64,000 nt of DNA from Litoditis marina (taxonomy: Eukaryota; Nematoda; Chromadorea; Rhabditida; Rhabditidae): positions 23,046,559 to 23,110,558 of the forward strand of contig OZ038435.1 in the NCBI GenBank assembly GCA_964036275.1, in the 5' to 3' direction. Shown here piece after piece: positions 63,834 through 64,000 of the stretch. The stretch's first letter is position 1. Every line of letters starts with the position of its first letter. Under the pieces are notes generated by a model, which did no database searches, was not told the DNA's origin, and was given only the letters and a program-made list of their open reading frames with translations. Made by a program: the position numbers and the translations under genes.

Positions 63834-64000
63834 GAGGTTCCTCCCAATTTCCCACGACACACGTGACTTAGTACACGCAGGGAGAACATATGTAATTGTC
63901 TAAACATGACCAATTTAATGTAGTAGGCCAGTGTTGATAAACCTTCTCTTACGTTACTTTCATGAAGTTATATGTTACTCATTGAGAATAAGTTGATGTT

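Larger units (their letters stand above)
24109..64000 (+). repeat. 171-bp satellite array, right subarray
   Basis: Same monomer and orientation as the left subarray but with more classes. Examples are ttattgtctaaacacgacc with accagctcttacgttattttcattgagtaat-type tails; ttttcccgatttcccacaag starts; gagatacg; gtaagtgtcttaac; gggaaaacacaattg with tagggcag; gtaactg with tgatgaacc; cgacacacg with catatgtaa. Many are hybrid combinations of the left-subarray variants. The array runs to the window end with no unique flank. Between about 24 and 52 kb most monomers carry 1-bp indels; from about 52 to 64 kb they are nearly indel-free. Confidence 0.95.

Noticed and set aside
1..64000. CRISPR-like or other regularly interspaced repeat
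   Set aside because: Units are contiguous 171-bp copies in which every part repeats, so there are no unique spacers and no cas-like genes.
1..64000. Alpha satellite, because of the 171-bp period
   Set aside because: The monomer shows no resemblance to the alphoid consensus as I know it. Equal length alone is not evidence of homology.

Overview
The window is one uninterrupted block of satellite DNA from a eukaryote. It consists of about 370 head-to-tail copies of a 171-bp monomer, all on the same strand, with no unique flanking sequence at either end. I find no convincing protein-coding gene, rRNA, tRNA or CRISPR array. The only foreign sequence is a 444-bp non-autonomous DNA transposon (MITE-like) at 3656-4099. 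There is one 200-bp run of N at 23909-24108. I do not recognise the satellite family. It shares only its length with primate alpha satellite. The monomer is about 37% G+C and has six CpG sites, close to the number expected from composition. The lack of CpG depletion hints at an invertebrate, for example an insect, rather than a vertebrate, but this is weak evidence.

Layout: (1) 1-22320 is a well-homogenised left subarray built from a few monomer types. They are told apart by CACGTG versus AAACGTG near monomer position 27, by the bases around positions 70 and 111, and by the tail (gaaaataaattgatgtctcgagg-type versus gagaataaattgatgtttcaagg-type). The first 3591 bases are exactly 21 monomers with no net indel. 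Higher-order repeats (HORs) include an 11-mer (5917-7789 and 10876-12756), a tandem 3-mer (13612-14637) and a very recent tandem 13-mer (about 17877-22320). (2) 22321-23908 is a transition zone with a 5-mer duplication that runs into the gap. (3) 24109-64000 is a right subarray with extra monomer classes absent from the left. These have gtTatt with cacgacc and an 'accagctc' tail, 'ttttcccgatttcccacaag', 'gtaagtgtc', and a recurrent 82-bp truncated unit. It is arranged in nested HORs of 1.53, 1.96, 2.13, 2.30, 5.70 and 0.68 kb.

Single-base indels, mostly in homopolymers, are dense at about 5.6-8.2 kb and 23-51.9 kb and rare elsewhere. This looks like patchy consensus quality as much as biology.

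No genes act together here. Any function would be structural, such as centromeric or pericentromeric heterochromatin. Features that fit but do not prove this are the nucleosome-sized monomer, the HOR organisation, an E-box/CDEI-like CACGTGAC site in many monomers and a dyad symmetry in one monomer class. Apart from the MITE, I saw no unexpected system in the window.
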